From Lactobacillus sp. HBUAS51381 (GTDB lineage Bacteria; Bacillota; Bacilli; Lactobacillales; Lactobacillaceae): a stretch of DNA of 44,696 nt. The position numbers and the translations under genes are program-made. Location: the NCBI RefSeq assembly GCF_012641095.1, contig NZ_JAAVSC010000023.1, forward strand, positions 1-44,696, read 5' to 3'. Below the pieces are notes generated by a model. It searched no databases. It saw only the letters and a program-made list of their open reading frames with translations, and was not told the DNA's origin. Numbering within the stretch: position 1 is the first letter of the stretch; every line of letters starts with the position of its first letter. Shown here piece by piece: positions 18,082 through 25,547 of this stretch.

Positions 18082-18531
18082 TTAGGCGTCTTCGACCAAG
18101 TCATTGACGACCACAACGTTTGGCGCTGCGTGCTGGACGACGTAGTTCGTGGTGGACCCAACGATTAGCCGGGAGAAGGCGTTCGTTCCGGTCTTACCCA
18201 TGACGACTAAATCAATCGCGGCATCGGCAGCGTTCGCGGTCTTCACAATGACTTGCTTGGGAGCCCCCTCACGAACAATGAGCGCGGCTTCAAGACCGGC
18301 ATCTTCGACCAGGGCCTTGGCTTTTTGAAGAATCTCTTCACTGGTTTGCCGCATGCCTTGAATAACGGCCGCATAACCACCACCGAGCCCTTGCGGAGAG
18401 AACTGGGTGATGTCAATGACGTTCAGTAAGACCAGTTTGGCCTGCCAGTTCTTGGCAAAGTCGATAGCGGTCTTGAGGGCTTCGTTAGCGTTGCTAGAAC
18501 CATCGAGAGGGACAAGTAGACGTTGATACAT
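18082..18531 (-). CDS. Universal stress protein
   Basis: This UspA-fold protein of 149 residues starts MYQRLLVPLDGSSNA, where the Asp is the ATP-contacting residue. It has the ATP-binding signature GKTGTNAFSRLIVGSTT (about 117-133, matching G-x2-G-x9-G-S/T). Such proteins bind ATP and build up under stress or growth arrest. The ATG at 18531 follows a strong GAAGGAGGT; the longer in-frame frame lacks an SD. It has its own promoter with a dyad at the start region and sits downstream of a 28-residue membrane peptide. Confidence 0.92.
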   Translation of the reverse strand: MYQRLLVPLDGSSNANEALKTAIDFAKNWQAKLVLLNVIDITQFSPQGLGGGYAAVIQGMRQTSEEILQKAKALVEDAGLEAALIVREGAPKQVIVKTANAADAAIDLVVMGKTGTNAFSRLIVGSTTNYVVQHAAPNVVVVNDLVEDA

Positions 18532-18614
18532 AGGGATTACCTCCTTCATAGTCGGCGGGGGTAGCGGACGAGATAAAACGTTTTTGAAGACTGGCAAGAA
18601 ATACGATCTTCTTG

Positions 18615-18641
18615 ATTAACTAATAAATTGGATTAGTTAAT
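18615..18641 (-). promoter_or_regulatory. Dyad at the usp transcription start region
   Basis: ATTAACTAAT (18615-18624) and ATTAGTTAAT (18632-18641) are perfect 10-bp inverted copies seven bases apart, starting just downstream of the usp -10. This is a plausible repressor operator. Confidence 0.5.
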
Positions 18642-18647
18642 GATTAT

Positions 18648-18676
18648 ACTATACCTGAAATGGAACCTTTTGACAA
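18648..18676 (-). promoter_or_regulatory. usp promoter
   Basis: On the minus strand: TTGTCA, 17 bp, TATAGT. Confidence 0.65.
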
Positions 18677-18741
18677 GTGAAATGACTAAATATAAAATGA
18701 CTCCGCACTGAATCAGTTTTAAAGCAACTTGAATTAATGGG

Positions 18742-18828
18742 TTATTGATTTTTCTTGGCAATTAAATAACTGTAAAGGGCAATGCCGAGTGCAATGATTA
18801 CAAGGATGATCGCAATGAGTTTTACCAT
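18742..18828 (-). CDS. 28-residue single-pass membrane peptide
   Basis: This short gene encodes MVKLIAIILVIIALGIALY followed by SYLIAKKNQ: one hydrophobic helix and a positively charged C-terminal tail. An SD AAAGGA lies eight bases before the ATG, and a TTGCAC-17-TATACT promoter lies 38 bp upstream, so it looks genuine. No homologue comes to mind. It lies upstream of usp on the same strand, with a separate usp promoter in between, so read-through is possible. It could be a small stress-linked membrane peptide or a toxin-like peptide; the sequence alone does not decide. Confidence 0.6.
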   Translation of the reverse strand: MVKLIAIILVIIALGIALYSYLIAKKNQ

Positions 18829-18848
18829 AAGTGGGGTCCTTTCTAACA

Positions 18849-18894
18849 GAGAAATAATTATTCTCAGTATAAAGAAGCTGAGGCTATTGTGCAA
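18849..18894 (-). promoter_or_regulatory. Promoter and dyad of the 28-residue peptide gene
   Basis: On the minus strand TTGCAC (18889-18894), 17 bp, TATACT (18866-18871). An imperfect palindrome GAGAAATAATTATTCTC (18849-18865) directly follows the -10. Confidence 0.6.
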
Positions 18895-19257
18895 AGGGAC
18901 GGAAGAAATTAGTAAGACAGCGTCTAAGGAAACAATGAGCGAGTTTCGTTTTGTTCAGAATGATCGTAAACTGGTTGCCACTACTTATAAGTGGGGACTT
19001 AATGTTTGGCTAACTGTTTCATTTCACGAATTAATTAATGGACGCAGGTTTACGAATTGCTTATTTTGCGGTTGGATCTACCCCTTAAATTCAATTTATC
19101 GGCTATACTTAAGCTATTGAATGGTTCAGTAATTATTCAGAGAACTAGTCTTTAAATTAGTTTCGTTATATAGTATTCATAAGAAATAAATATTTTTGTC
19201 ATCATTTTGTCTTCTTAAAGGACTACACTATTGGTAATCGGAAAGGGAGTTTGACCT
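18895..19257. other. AT-rich spacer with no gene seen
   Basis: About 360 bp separating the minus-strand peptide gene from the plus-strand TIR gene. The open plus-strand frame that crosses it lacks an SD and covers the peptide gene antisense. No clear TIR promoter was found. Higher AT content than the flanking housekeeping DNA fits an acquired region. Confidence 0.4.
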
Positions 19258-19656
19258 ATGAGCGATCTATTTATCAGCTACCAGTCAGCCGATCCGCTAG
19301 CCCATTCGTTTCAAGTTCAACTCCTAGAATGGGCTGAGAAGCACTGGGAGTTCCCAACCATTAGTTTTCATGAACAGCGATTACCCGAGAAATTCATCGG
19401 TGCCCGGGCCGCGGGAATCAAACGGCGCTTACGGAAAGAAATCAAGCGTTCTCACCGGATTCTGGTCATTATTAGTCGGGAAACCTGGCAATCGGAATGG
19501 ACCGATTGGGAAATTGCAACGGCCCGTCAAGCAGACAAACAAGTTTTAGCGGCCAAATTGGATAGCACCAATATCTCACCGCTAGAACTTCTTGCGGCCG
19601 ATCCGGCTTGGATTGAACCGTTTAATCCAGAGGTCCTTGCCCAAACTTCATTTTAA
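19258..19656 (+). CDS. Orphan TIR-like (DUF1863/ThsB-type) protein
   Basis: At 132 residues this is a single domain. The N terminus MSDLFISYQSAD is the FISY-type strand of TIR-like proteins; RRLRKEIKRSHRILVIIS then TWQSEWTDWEIATA gives the conserved W-x2-E, where the Glu is the likely catalytic residue of NAD-processing TIR domains. ThsB of Thoeris defence is the best-known relative, but no ThsA-like effector (SIR2 or other) is in the window. The ATG at 19258 has AAAGGGAG nine bases upstream. It is the last gene before tRNA-Ser, next to a phage remnant, so it may be acquired. A defence role is inference. Confidence 0.7.
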   Translation: MSDLFISYQSADPLAHSFQVQLLEWAEKHWEFPTISFHEQRLPEKFIGARAAGIKRRLRKEIKRSHRILVIISRETWQSEWTDWEIATARQADKQVLAAKLDSTNISPLELLAADPAWIEPFNPEVLAQTSF

Positions 19657-19663
19657 AAAACGC

Positions 19664-19691
19664 TTGCATTTATAGTCATTATTGGTAAAAT
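19664..19691 (+). promoter_or_regulatory. tRNA-Ser promoter
   Basis: TTGCAT, 16 bp, TAAAAT, 17 bp before the tRNA. Confidence 0.6.
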
Positions 19692-19708
19692 ATATTAAGT
19701 AGTGACTT

Positions 19709-19796
19709 GGAGAGTTGGCAGAGTGGTAATGCACCGGACTCGAAATCCGGCGAACCGGCTAATACCGGCGCGCAGGTTCAAATCCTGTACTCTCCT
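19709..19796 (+). tRNA. tRNA-Ser (anticodon CGA)
   Basis: Acceptor GGAGAGT/ACTCTCC, D arm GCA/TGC, anticodon stem CCGGA/TCCGG with loop CTCGAAA (reads UCG), a long variable arm with CCGG/CCGG as expected for a class II serine tRNA, and T arm GCAGG-TTCAAAT-CCTGT. CCA is not encoded. The base after the acceptor stem is T, whereas bacterial serine tRNAs usually carry G there. A phage/ICE remnant follows, in line with tRNA 3' ends being integration sites. Confidence 0.93.
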
Positions 19797-19821
19797 TATG
19801 AGACCTCGTTAGAAGAATAAT

Positions 19822-19871
19822 AAAAAATAGGAATCCCGTTAAATCAACGTTTAGCGAGGTTCCTATTTTTT
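19822..19871. terminator. Terminator after tRNA-Ser
   Basis: A perfect 12-bp stem AAAAAATAGGAA/TTCCTATTTTTT around a 26-base loop that itself contains CGTT/AACG. Confidence 0.75.
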
Positions 19872-19916
19872 AGTTTTCGCTAAAAAGTACTAGAAAATCA
19901 AAGAGTTTGCACAAAG

Positions 19917-20976
19917 ATGGCTGTTTCTAACCAAAGAAATAGCACTCATCGAGTAGCACTTGACGGCAAGACCGAAGCTAAACGGATGGGTGATTTTTTT
20001 AACCTCACTTCTAACCAATCTAAAAAAGTTACCAGTATTATCACGGACCCGGAGACCACAAAGATATGGTCTCGAAACCTATGGATAGACGCTGATAAGA
20101 TGGCTGGGGATGTGCAATACCTCGTTAATCAACATTTGAAACATGGCATGTCGCTCAATGATTTAAACAATATTCTTGCAGCCCATACTAATCCCAAGCA
20201 ATTCAAACCAGGGGTAGTCCGCTGCTGACCGTATCAGTCAAATGGAGTTCAATGCACGGCGAATTGTGCGTACCGAATTGGCACGAATTAAAGATAAGGT
20301 CAACATGACCACATACCGGATGAAGGACGTGAAGAAGGTTGACTGGGTATGTGAGCCTGGCGTCTGTCAAAAGTGCCAAGGAATTGAAGAAGGTGGCCCG
20401 TACTGGATTAATGACGCACCGGGTATCCCTGAGTCACCCCAATTGTCGGTGTAGTAAGATTCCACATATTGATAAAATGAGTTTAATTACGTCTAGTGAG
20501 GTGGTAAAATCCACCACGCAAACTATGCTTCTGAAAATAATGATAGCCTTGGCACTGCTAAAAAATGAAACGCGGGCTGTTGATCGTAACACATCGCCTG
20601 AACAACCGCTTCCTAATGCTGAAAATGCTATTCTTCCGATTGAAAAATTCACTCGCTATTCTTTAGATCCGACAGCCATTAAAAATGGTAGGCCGATAAA
20701 GCCAAGGTATTTAAATCTGCGTTGGGATTAGAAAAGAAGGATTCTGAGTATCTAAAAGGTCAAATAAAACAACAGATTTTGACTACCAACGTAATTTACA
20801 AAGGAACAGGTTATAAGGGTAGAGATATGTATGAGGTTAGTGTTATGATTCATGGTAAGAACGATAGAGATGCGTCAGTTCTAACTGTTTGGAAAATAGT
20901 AGACGGTGTTTCTCAACTGGTATCGCCGTATGTTGATATTAAGCGACAAAATAGAGTGATGAAGGGAAAGAGTTGA
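19917..20976 (+). pseudogene. Broken phage minor head protein fused to a DUF6883-like domain
   Basis: Four frame segments join into one protein. 19917-20220 resembles the middle of SPP1 gp7-type head morphogenesis proteins (IWSRNLWIDADKMAGDVQYL). After a frameshift near 20225 it continues RRIVRTELARIKDK and WVCEPGVCQKCQGIEEGGPY. After a second shift near 20440 comes HPNCRC, the family's terminal Cys motif, then a linker and LPNAENAILPIEKFTRYSLD, which I recognise as the start of DUF6883. A third shift near 20700 restores AKVFKSALGLEKKDSEYLKGQI and the rest of that domain to 20976. The N terminus is missing and no SD precedes 19917. DUF6883 is found as a C-terminal toxin-type module; calling it a toxin here is inference. 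Confidence 0.7.
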
Positions 20977-20980
20977 TAAT

Positions 20981-21172
20981 ATGCTAATTTCTGAAATAAG
21001 CCTTTATGATATAGTTCAATTAGATGACGGCAGAATTGGTGTCATTGATGAGATGGATAAAACAACCGGTGAAATTCAATTGGAACAACGTCAGCAAGAT
21101 TTTACAGGAGACTGGCCGATTATGAACTCTTTTGTATCCCATGTCGATAAGGTTATTAAAAAGGCAGAATGA
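20981..21172 (+). CDS. Small DUF4926-like protein, possible immunity partner
   Basis: This intact protein of 63 residues starts MLISEISLYDIVQLDDGRIG, the pattern of DUF4926 (a short beta-rich domain beginning with a valine/leucine-DGR-x-G strand). It starts four bases after the DUF6883-like end. To my knowledge DUF4926 and DUF6883 genes are often neighbours, which suggests an immunity or antitoxin role. SD-like GAAGGG lies 14 bases upstream, with a weaker GAAAGAG nearer. It survived while the fused upstream gene decayed. Family assignment is by eye and tentative. Confidence 0.5.
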   Translation: MLISEISLYDIVQLDDGRIGVIDEMDKTTGEIQLEQRQQDFTGDWPIMNSFVSHVDKVIKKAE

Positions 21173-21258
21173 TTTGTGAGTAGGCGTTATTTCTAATAAA
21201 ATAGAACTTAAGAAACGTTGATTTACCAAGGCGTTAATTTAATTAAACAGCTTCAAAG

Positions 21259-21297
21259 AGTCGACTGTCCGGTATTTACCGTTAAATCGACTTTTTT
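21259..21297 (+). terminator. Terminator of the phage-remnant unit
   Basis: AGTCGA/TCGACT outer stem with inner CGGTA/TACCG, then six T. Confidence 0.75.
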
Positions 21298-21299
21298 GT

Positions 21300-21329
21300 A
21301 AAAAAAGAGACCGTGCATCACACAGCCTC
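21300..21329 (-). terminator. ndk terminator
   Basis: On the minus strand GAGGCTGTG pairs with CACGGTCTC (two wobbles) and is followed by a T run. Confidence 0.8.
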
Positions 21330-21350
21330 AGGATATCAGTTCATTATCAA

Positions 21351-21827
21351 TTATTTAGCGCCAACTTTTTCCTTGCCCGCAACCTTTTGATGGGCGGCAA
21401 CCGCTAGTTCTGGGAACCAAATGGCAATTTCGTGGTGGGCGTTTTCACGACTGTCGGCCGTGTGAACAATGTTTCGCAGAATGCCATCGGGATACTCATG
21501 GGCATAATCGCCACGAATTGTGCCAGGTTGGGCATCATTCGGTCGGGTTTTACCAGCCAGGTTGTGCACGGCTTTAACCACGTCGGTACCCGTCACAATG
21601 ATAGCGACCAAGGGACCTTCTTGCATGTACGTCTGAATTTCATTAAAGTAGGGCTTGTCGACTTGCTCCCTGTAGTGCCGTTTCAATTGATCGGTAGTTG
21701 CGTTCAAAACCTTAAGGGCAGTGATTTGGTAGCGCTTACTTTCAAGCCGTGAAATAATTTCACCAATATGCCCTTCCGCAACACCATCCGGTTTAACTAA
21801 TACTAAAGTCTTTTCTGAATTTGCCAT
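21351..21827 (-). CDS. ndk: Nucleoside diphosphate kinase
   Basis: Ndk moves the gamma phosphate of ATP to NDPs through a phosphohistidine. It has 158 residues. Lys12 lies in LVKPDG, and the active His122 is in NIVHTADSREN. The usual bacterial form of that motif is NxxHGSDS; here T-A replace G-S. A charged C-terminal tail (KVAGKEKVGAK) is slightly longer than the minimal enzyme. The ATG follows AGGAGG. It is a single gene with its own terminator and an unclear promoter in 21835-21900. It is the first housekeeping gene beyond the phage remnant. Confidence 0.93.
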   Translation of the reverse strand: MANSEKTLVLVKPDGVAEGHIGEIISRLESKRYQITALKVLNATTDQLKRHYREQVDKPYFNEIQTYMQEGPLVAIIVTGTDVVKAVHNLAGKTRPNDAQPGTIRGDYAHEYPDGILRNIVHTADSRENAHHEIAIWFPELAVAAHQKVAGKEKVGAK

Positions 21828-21974
21828 GGTAGAGAACCTCCTTGAGTTTTTAAAACGTCCAAGTTATAGCGGGTATAACAAGTTGTTAATTCAAATTGTA
21901 GACTAACCGTTCCAGAACGTCAATCGAATTATGAATATTTTTGTTAGCGTTTTCATTTTGCGCATTTTACGCAT

Positions 21975-22000
21975 GAAAAAAGCCCGAGAAGTACTCGGAC
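21975..22000 (-). terminator. Terminator after the PspC-domain gene
   Basis: On the minus strand GTCCGAG pairs with CTCGGGC (one wobble), then seven T. Confidence 0.85.
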
Positions 22001-22009
22001 TTATGGACC

Positions 22010-22195
22010 TTATTCGGGGTCACCCATAATCATCCAGAGAATCAAGTAGGCGATTAATCCCGGGAACACCGGCGTGATGGCTAACAGAACAAAGATGACG
22101 CGGGCAATGTTGCTGTTCCAGTCGAAGTGTTCGGCGATTCCACCAATGACGCCAGCGAATACGCGATTATTACGTGAGCGGTGAATACTTTTCAT
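22010..22195 (-). CDS. PspC-domain membrane protein
   Basis: At 61 residues it is essentially one PspC domain: RSRNNRVFAGVIGGIAEHFDWN (about 6-27), the conserved basic/GGIAEH motif, followed by a long hydrophobic hairpin (about 30-57) ending in WMIMGDPE. PspC proteins act in envelope-stress sensing. SD AGGAGG is eight bases before the ATG. It lies 20 bp after the histidine phosphatase gene and is probably co-transcribed with it. Confidence 0.88.
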   Translation of the reverse strand: MKSIHRSRNNRVFAGVIGGIAEHFDWNSNIARVIFVLLAITPVFPGLIAYLILWMIMGDPE

Positions 22196-22215
22196 GAGAA
22201 GGACCTCCTGCGTAA

Positions 22216-22878
22216 TTAAGATTGAAAATCAATGCGGTTAAAGAAATCAACGTGAATCGTGTCGTCCGTAATTTCCAGTTTAGTAATGCTGCCGTTGATG
22301 GTGGCGACACCTTCATCTAATTCTGGTGCATAGCGGTCGATGATGGAACGAATAGTCATGCCGTGCGAAACCACCAGCACCTGATCACCATCTTTAGAAT
22401 TGGCCCGAAGTTTATCAAAGCCACGATCTAGTCGTGCCCAAAACATATCATTGCTTTCGGCTTCACCGTATAGGTCAGCCTGATGAATCAAGTCGCGGGC
22501 TTTCTCCAGCCCGTAAGTACCTAAGACCTTGGATTCGGAGGTGAGGCCAACTTGAGCGCCGACAAACTGCCACATTTGATTTAAGTCGTTGCCTTCAAAG
22601 TAACCATGACACTGTTCCCGAAATTCGGGGTACTGATAGGTCACAATATTCATATTGTCCGGATTTTCTTTGAGGGCAATATGTGCCGTCTCAATGGCCC
22701 GACCAGAGTCACTGCTATAGGCAGCCACGAAAGGAATCTTGCTGAGCTGCTTGCCAGCGCGTTTTGCATCTGCTCGACCCTTCTCAGTGAGCGGTGAGTC
22801 AATCCATCCCTGCACCTTGTTGTAGTGATTTAACATGGTCTGCCCGTGACGAACAAAGTATGCCGTAATCTTTTTCAT
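22216..22878 (-). CDS. Histidine phosphatase (phosphoglycerate-mutase-like)
   Basis: This enzyme of 220 residues belongs to the branch-1 histidine acid phosphatase superfamily. The phosphate-accepting RHG is at about 10-12 (FVRHGQTMLN), a conserved Arg/Glu region is seen in SDSGRAIETA, and the second catalytic His is in VVSHGMT (about 174). It is too divergent from glycolytic GpmA to be called that; a general phosphatase is likely. GGAGG lies ten bases upstream of the ATG. It is the first gene of a two-gene unit with the PspC-domain protein. Confidence 0.88.
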   Translation of the reverse strand: MKKITAYFVRHGQTMLNHYNKVQGWIDSPLTEKGRADAKRAGKQLSKIPFVAAYSSDSGRAIETAHIALKENPDNMNIVTYQYPEFREQCHGYFEGNDLNQMWQFVGAQVGLTSESKVLGTYGLEKARDLIHQADLYGEAESNDMFWARLDRGFDKLRANSKDGDQVLVVSHGMTIRSIIDRYAPELDEGVATINGSITKLEITDDTIHVDFFNRIDFQS

Positions 22879-22920
22879 TTTACCGAGGCCTCCATTGATT
22901 AAGTAAGTGGTTACAAGCCT

Positions 22921-22929
22921 AGTATATCA
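22921..22929 (-). promoter_or_regulatory. Extended -10 promoter of the phosphatase/pspC unit
   Basis: TGATATACT on the minus strand, about 43 bp before the start codon. Confidence 0.5.
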
Positions 22930-23042
22930 AGGTTGAAAAGGGAACGCGAAGATTTTGCCGTTTATTTTAAAAAAGTCTGGGTGTTCACTGGTATCCCACT
23001 AGCAAGCATGCTAAGGTGAATGTTAACAAGGAGATGGTGTCT

Positions 23043-23924
23043 ATGACGACTGAGAGTAGTTATCGTTATTCTGGAGAACACCCCTTAGAGTTAGCGCAAT
23101 TGGCGACTCGCGTTGAAAAGGGGCCCGATCAGGCCGTGATTAATAGTGCCTTAGCAGCAAATGTTGCAACGTTAAGCGATTTACAATCCCGGTTATATTC
23201 GCAGAAGAAGCACGGGGTTATCGTGATTTTGCAGGGGATGGATACTGCAGGGAAAGATGGCTTAATTCGCCACGTCTTCAGTGGCCTGAATCCATCGGGA
23301 ACCAGCGTCGTTAGCTTTAAGCAACCCACACATCTGCAGCTGGATCATGATTTTCTTTGGCGGATCAACCAGGCATTGCCACCACGGGGCGAGATACGCG
23401 TCTTTAATCGTTCGCAATATGAAGATGTCCTGATTAGCCACGTTCATCCCGAAATGTTAACGACACAAAATTTACCGGGCATTGAGTCGGTCGAGGATGT
23501 GGATGATAAGTTTTGGGATCACCGCTATCATGATTTAAAGAACTACGAAAAATACTTACGCCATCAAGGCTTCGAAGTCATCAAATTTTTCTTGCACTTG
23601 TCGAAGGATGAGCAGACCCATCGATTCGAACGGCGGATTGAAGTGCCCAGCAAGAACTGGAAATTCGCACCCAGTGACATGCAGGAGCGGGCTTTCTGGG
23701 ATGATTATCAGACGGCTTATACGCGGATGCTAGAGCGGACGGCCACTAAGAAGAGTCCTTGGTATTTAATTCCCGCTGATGATAAGGGGGTTGCCCGGCT
23801 GATTGTCTCCAACATCCTCATTGATCGTTTGCAGGTGCTCCATCCGGAATATCCTAAAGTGAGTGCCGAAACCAAACGAAATCTACGAACGGTTCTTCAG
23901 CAGCTTAAAGATCACAAACTATAA
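23043..23924 (+). CDS. Polyphosphate kinase 2 family protein
   Basis: PPK2 enzymes transfer phosphate between polyphosphate and nucleotides. The protein has 293 residues. Walker A GMDTAGKDG (about 71-79), the conserved FNRSQYEDVL (about 123) and a lid region with RRIEVPSKNWKF are present. The form is the one-domain type that usually favours phosphorylating ADP or AMP from polyphosphate; the exact substrate is not visible. ATG 23043 is chosen because AAGGAG is nine bases upstream. It stands alone and is followed by an unusually long hairpin. Confidence 0.92.
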   Translation: MTTESSYRYSGEHPLELAQLATRVEKGPDQAVINSALAANVATLSDLQSRLYSQKKHGVIVILQGMDTAGKDGLIRHVFSGLNPSGTSVVSFKQPTHLQLDHDFLWRINQALPPRGEIRVFNRSQYEDVLISHVHPEMLTTQNLPGIESVEDVDDKFWDHRYHDLKNYEKYLRHQGFEVIKFFLHLSKDEQTHRFERRIEVPSKNWKFAPSDMQERAFWDDYQTAYTRMLERTATKKSPWYLIPADDKGVARLIVSNILIDRLQVLHPEYPKVSAETKRNLRTVLQQLKDHKL

Positions 23925-24002
23925 GTGAGATTGCTATATACAAAAAGCGAATCAGCAGTAAGTAGAGCACAACAAAAAATCAATTGATTGCTAGATACAA
24001 AT

Positions 24003-24059
24003 AATGGTTTTACCCGCAATTTACTGGAGTTATCTGTAAATTGCGGGTAAAGCCATTTT
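24003..24059. terminator. Unusually long hairpin after the PPK2 gene
   Basis: A 22-bp uninterrupted stem (24003-24024 with 24036-24057, one G-U) and an 11-base loop, with only a short T run. It may act as the terminator. The remaining spacer to mvaS holds only a weak TACAAT -10 (24125-24130). Confidence 0.6.
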
Positions 24060-24234
24060 CTGATGGGATTATTAAGAGTTCATTAGGTCTGATTCGCAGC
24101 GGCTTATTCAGCCAGTTTGTGTCGTACAATTAAGAGTAGAAATGGGAGTTGTCCGTAACGATTCGACTCGTGAAACGCCAGTGTGAGCTCAGGGGTTGCC
24201 GGGTAGCTCCAAGAACTTTAGGAGGTCTCATCTT

Positions 24235-25404
24235 ATGAGCATCAGTGTCGGTATTGATAAAATTGGTTTTTATACGCCGGGATTATACCTGGATATGGCC
24301 GAATTGGCCACTGCCCGGGGTGAAGATCCCAATAAATATTTAATCGGAATTGGGCAGTCTCGCCAGGCGGTGATTCCGCCAACCCAGGATACCGTCACGA
24401 TGGCGGCCAATGCGGCGCGTCAAATTTTAACGCCAGCGTTCAAAGCTGACATTGCCATGGTGTTATTCGGCACGGAATCGGGAATTGATAACTCGAAGGC
24501 CACAGCCGTATATCTTGCTCATCTGTTGGGCCTATCTAGCCAAACGCGGGCAATTGAGCTTAAGCAAGCCTGCTATGGGGCCACGGCGGGACTCCAATTG
24601 GCTGCTGATTACGTGCGTGTTCATCCAGCGGCTAAGGTCTTAGTCATTGGCGCCGATGTGGCCCGTTATGGGTTAAGAACGGCCGGAGAGGTAACCCAGG
24701 GCGGTGGTGCGGTGGCCATGATCGTGGCGGCTAATCCGCAGATTTTAGCTTTGGAGTCGGAGAGCGCCTATCATACCGAAGATGTGATGGATTTTTGGCG
24801 GCCAACTTATCGAACGGAAGCACTGGTTGACGGTAAATATTCAACCAATGTTTATTTGGATTTCTTCAAAACCGTCTGGCATGATTATCAGCAGCAGACC
24901 CACCGGACAATTGCTGATTTTGATGCTTTTGTCTTTCACTTGCCATTTACAAAGATGGGCCGTAAAGGGCTTCGACAGATCTTACCGGAGGCACAGCCCG
25001 AACAACAAGAGACGTTGAAAGCCGCATTTGAGGCGAGCCAAGAGGATAATCGAAATGTCGGCAATCTCTACACGGGGTCCTTATATCTCAGTTTCCTGTC
25101 CTTACTGCGTCACGGGCAATTGGCTGTGGGTAATCGGATCGGTTTCTTTAGCTATGGGTCCGGCGCCGAAGGGGAGTTCTTCAGCGGACGGATACAACCT
25201 GATTTTCGAAAGGGATTTGATGACGCGGCGTTGACACGATTGTTGGCGCAACGTCAGCGCGTAAGTGTCGCCGAATATGAGACGATTTACCGCAGTCAAC
25301 TCAGTGACGATGGGCGTGATACGCAGCTGGCTATCGGTGAGGAAACGGCCAGTTATTACCTCGCTGGTCGGCAAAATCAGCAACGTCAATACCGTCAACG
25401 GTAA
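24235..25404 (+). CDS. mvaS: Hydroxymethylglutaryl-CoA synthase
   Basis: MvaS joins acetyl-CoA and acetoacetyl-CoA to HMG-CoA in the mevalonate route to isoprenoids, which also supplies the UppS substrate encoded at 42 kb. It has 389 residues. The nucleophile Cys is in KQACYGATAG (about 111), the general-base Glu in FGTESGIDNSKA (about 79), and the catalytic His in FHLPFTKMGRKG (about 233). The C-terminal part contains NLYTGSLYLS. The ATG at 24235 follows TAGGAGGT; the in-frame upstream ATG has no SD. No mvaA neighbour is present here. Confidence 0.96.
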   Translation: MSISVGIDKIGFYTPGLYLDMAELATARGEDPNKYLIGIGQSRQAVIPPTQDTVTMAANAARQILTPAFKADIAMVLFGTESGIDNSKATAVYLAHLLGLSSQTRAIELKQACYGATAGLQLAADYVRVHPAAKVLVIGADVARYGLRTAGEVTQGGGAVAMIVAANPQILALESESAYHTEDVMDFWRPTYRTEALVDGKYSTNVYLDFFKTVWHDYQQQTHRTIADFDAFVFHLPFTKMGRKGLRQILPEAQPEQQETLKAAFEASQEDNRNVGNLYTGSLYLSFLSLLRHGQLAVGNRIGFFSYGSGAEGEFFSGRIQPDFRKGFDDAALTRLLAQRQRVSVAEYETIYRSQLSDDGRDTQLAIGEETASYYLAGRQNQQRQYRQR

Positions 25405-25428
25405 CATTTGGTGTATACAATAAGCTAA

Positions 25429-25464
25429 AAACCCGTATCTGGATGCAATCCTAGATACGGGTTT
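25429..25464. terminator. Bidirectional terminator after mvaS
   Basis: AAACCCGTATCT pairs perfectly with AGATACGGGTTT. Confidence 0.85.
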
Positions 25465-25547
25465 CTTGGTTAAGCTTAATGGATAGAAACGGCGGCCAGT
25501 AGCCAACTCATTTTTGAGGTGTGCTATTTGACCATTAAACACAATCG

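Noticed and set aside
18648-18741. Lacto-usp RNA motif upstream of usp
   Set aside because: The context (small gene then usp in a lactic acid bacterium) is suggestive, but I see no structure beyond the 10-bp dyad and cannot recall the consensus well enough to call it.
18782-19120. 112-codon plus-strand frame before the TIR gene
   Set aside because: No SD, antisense to the better supported 28-residue peptide gene, AT-rich random composition at its 3' half.
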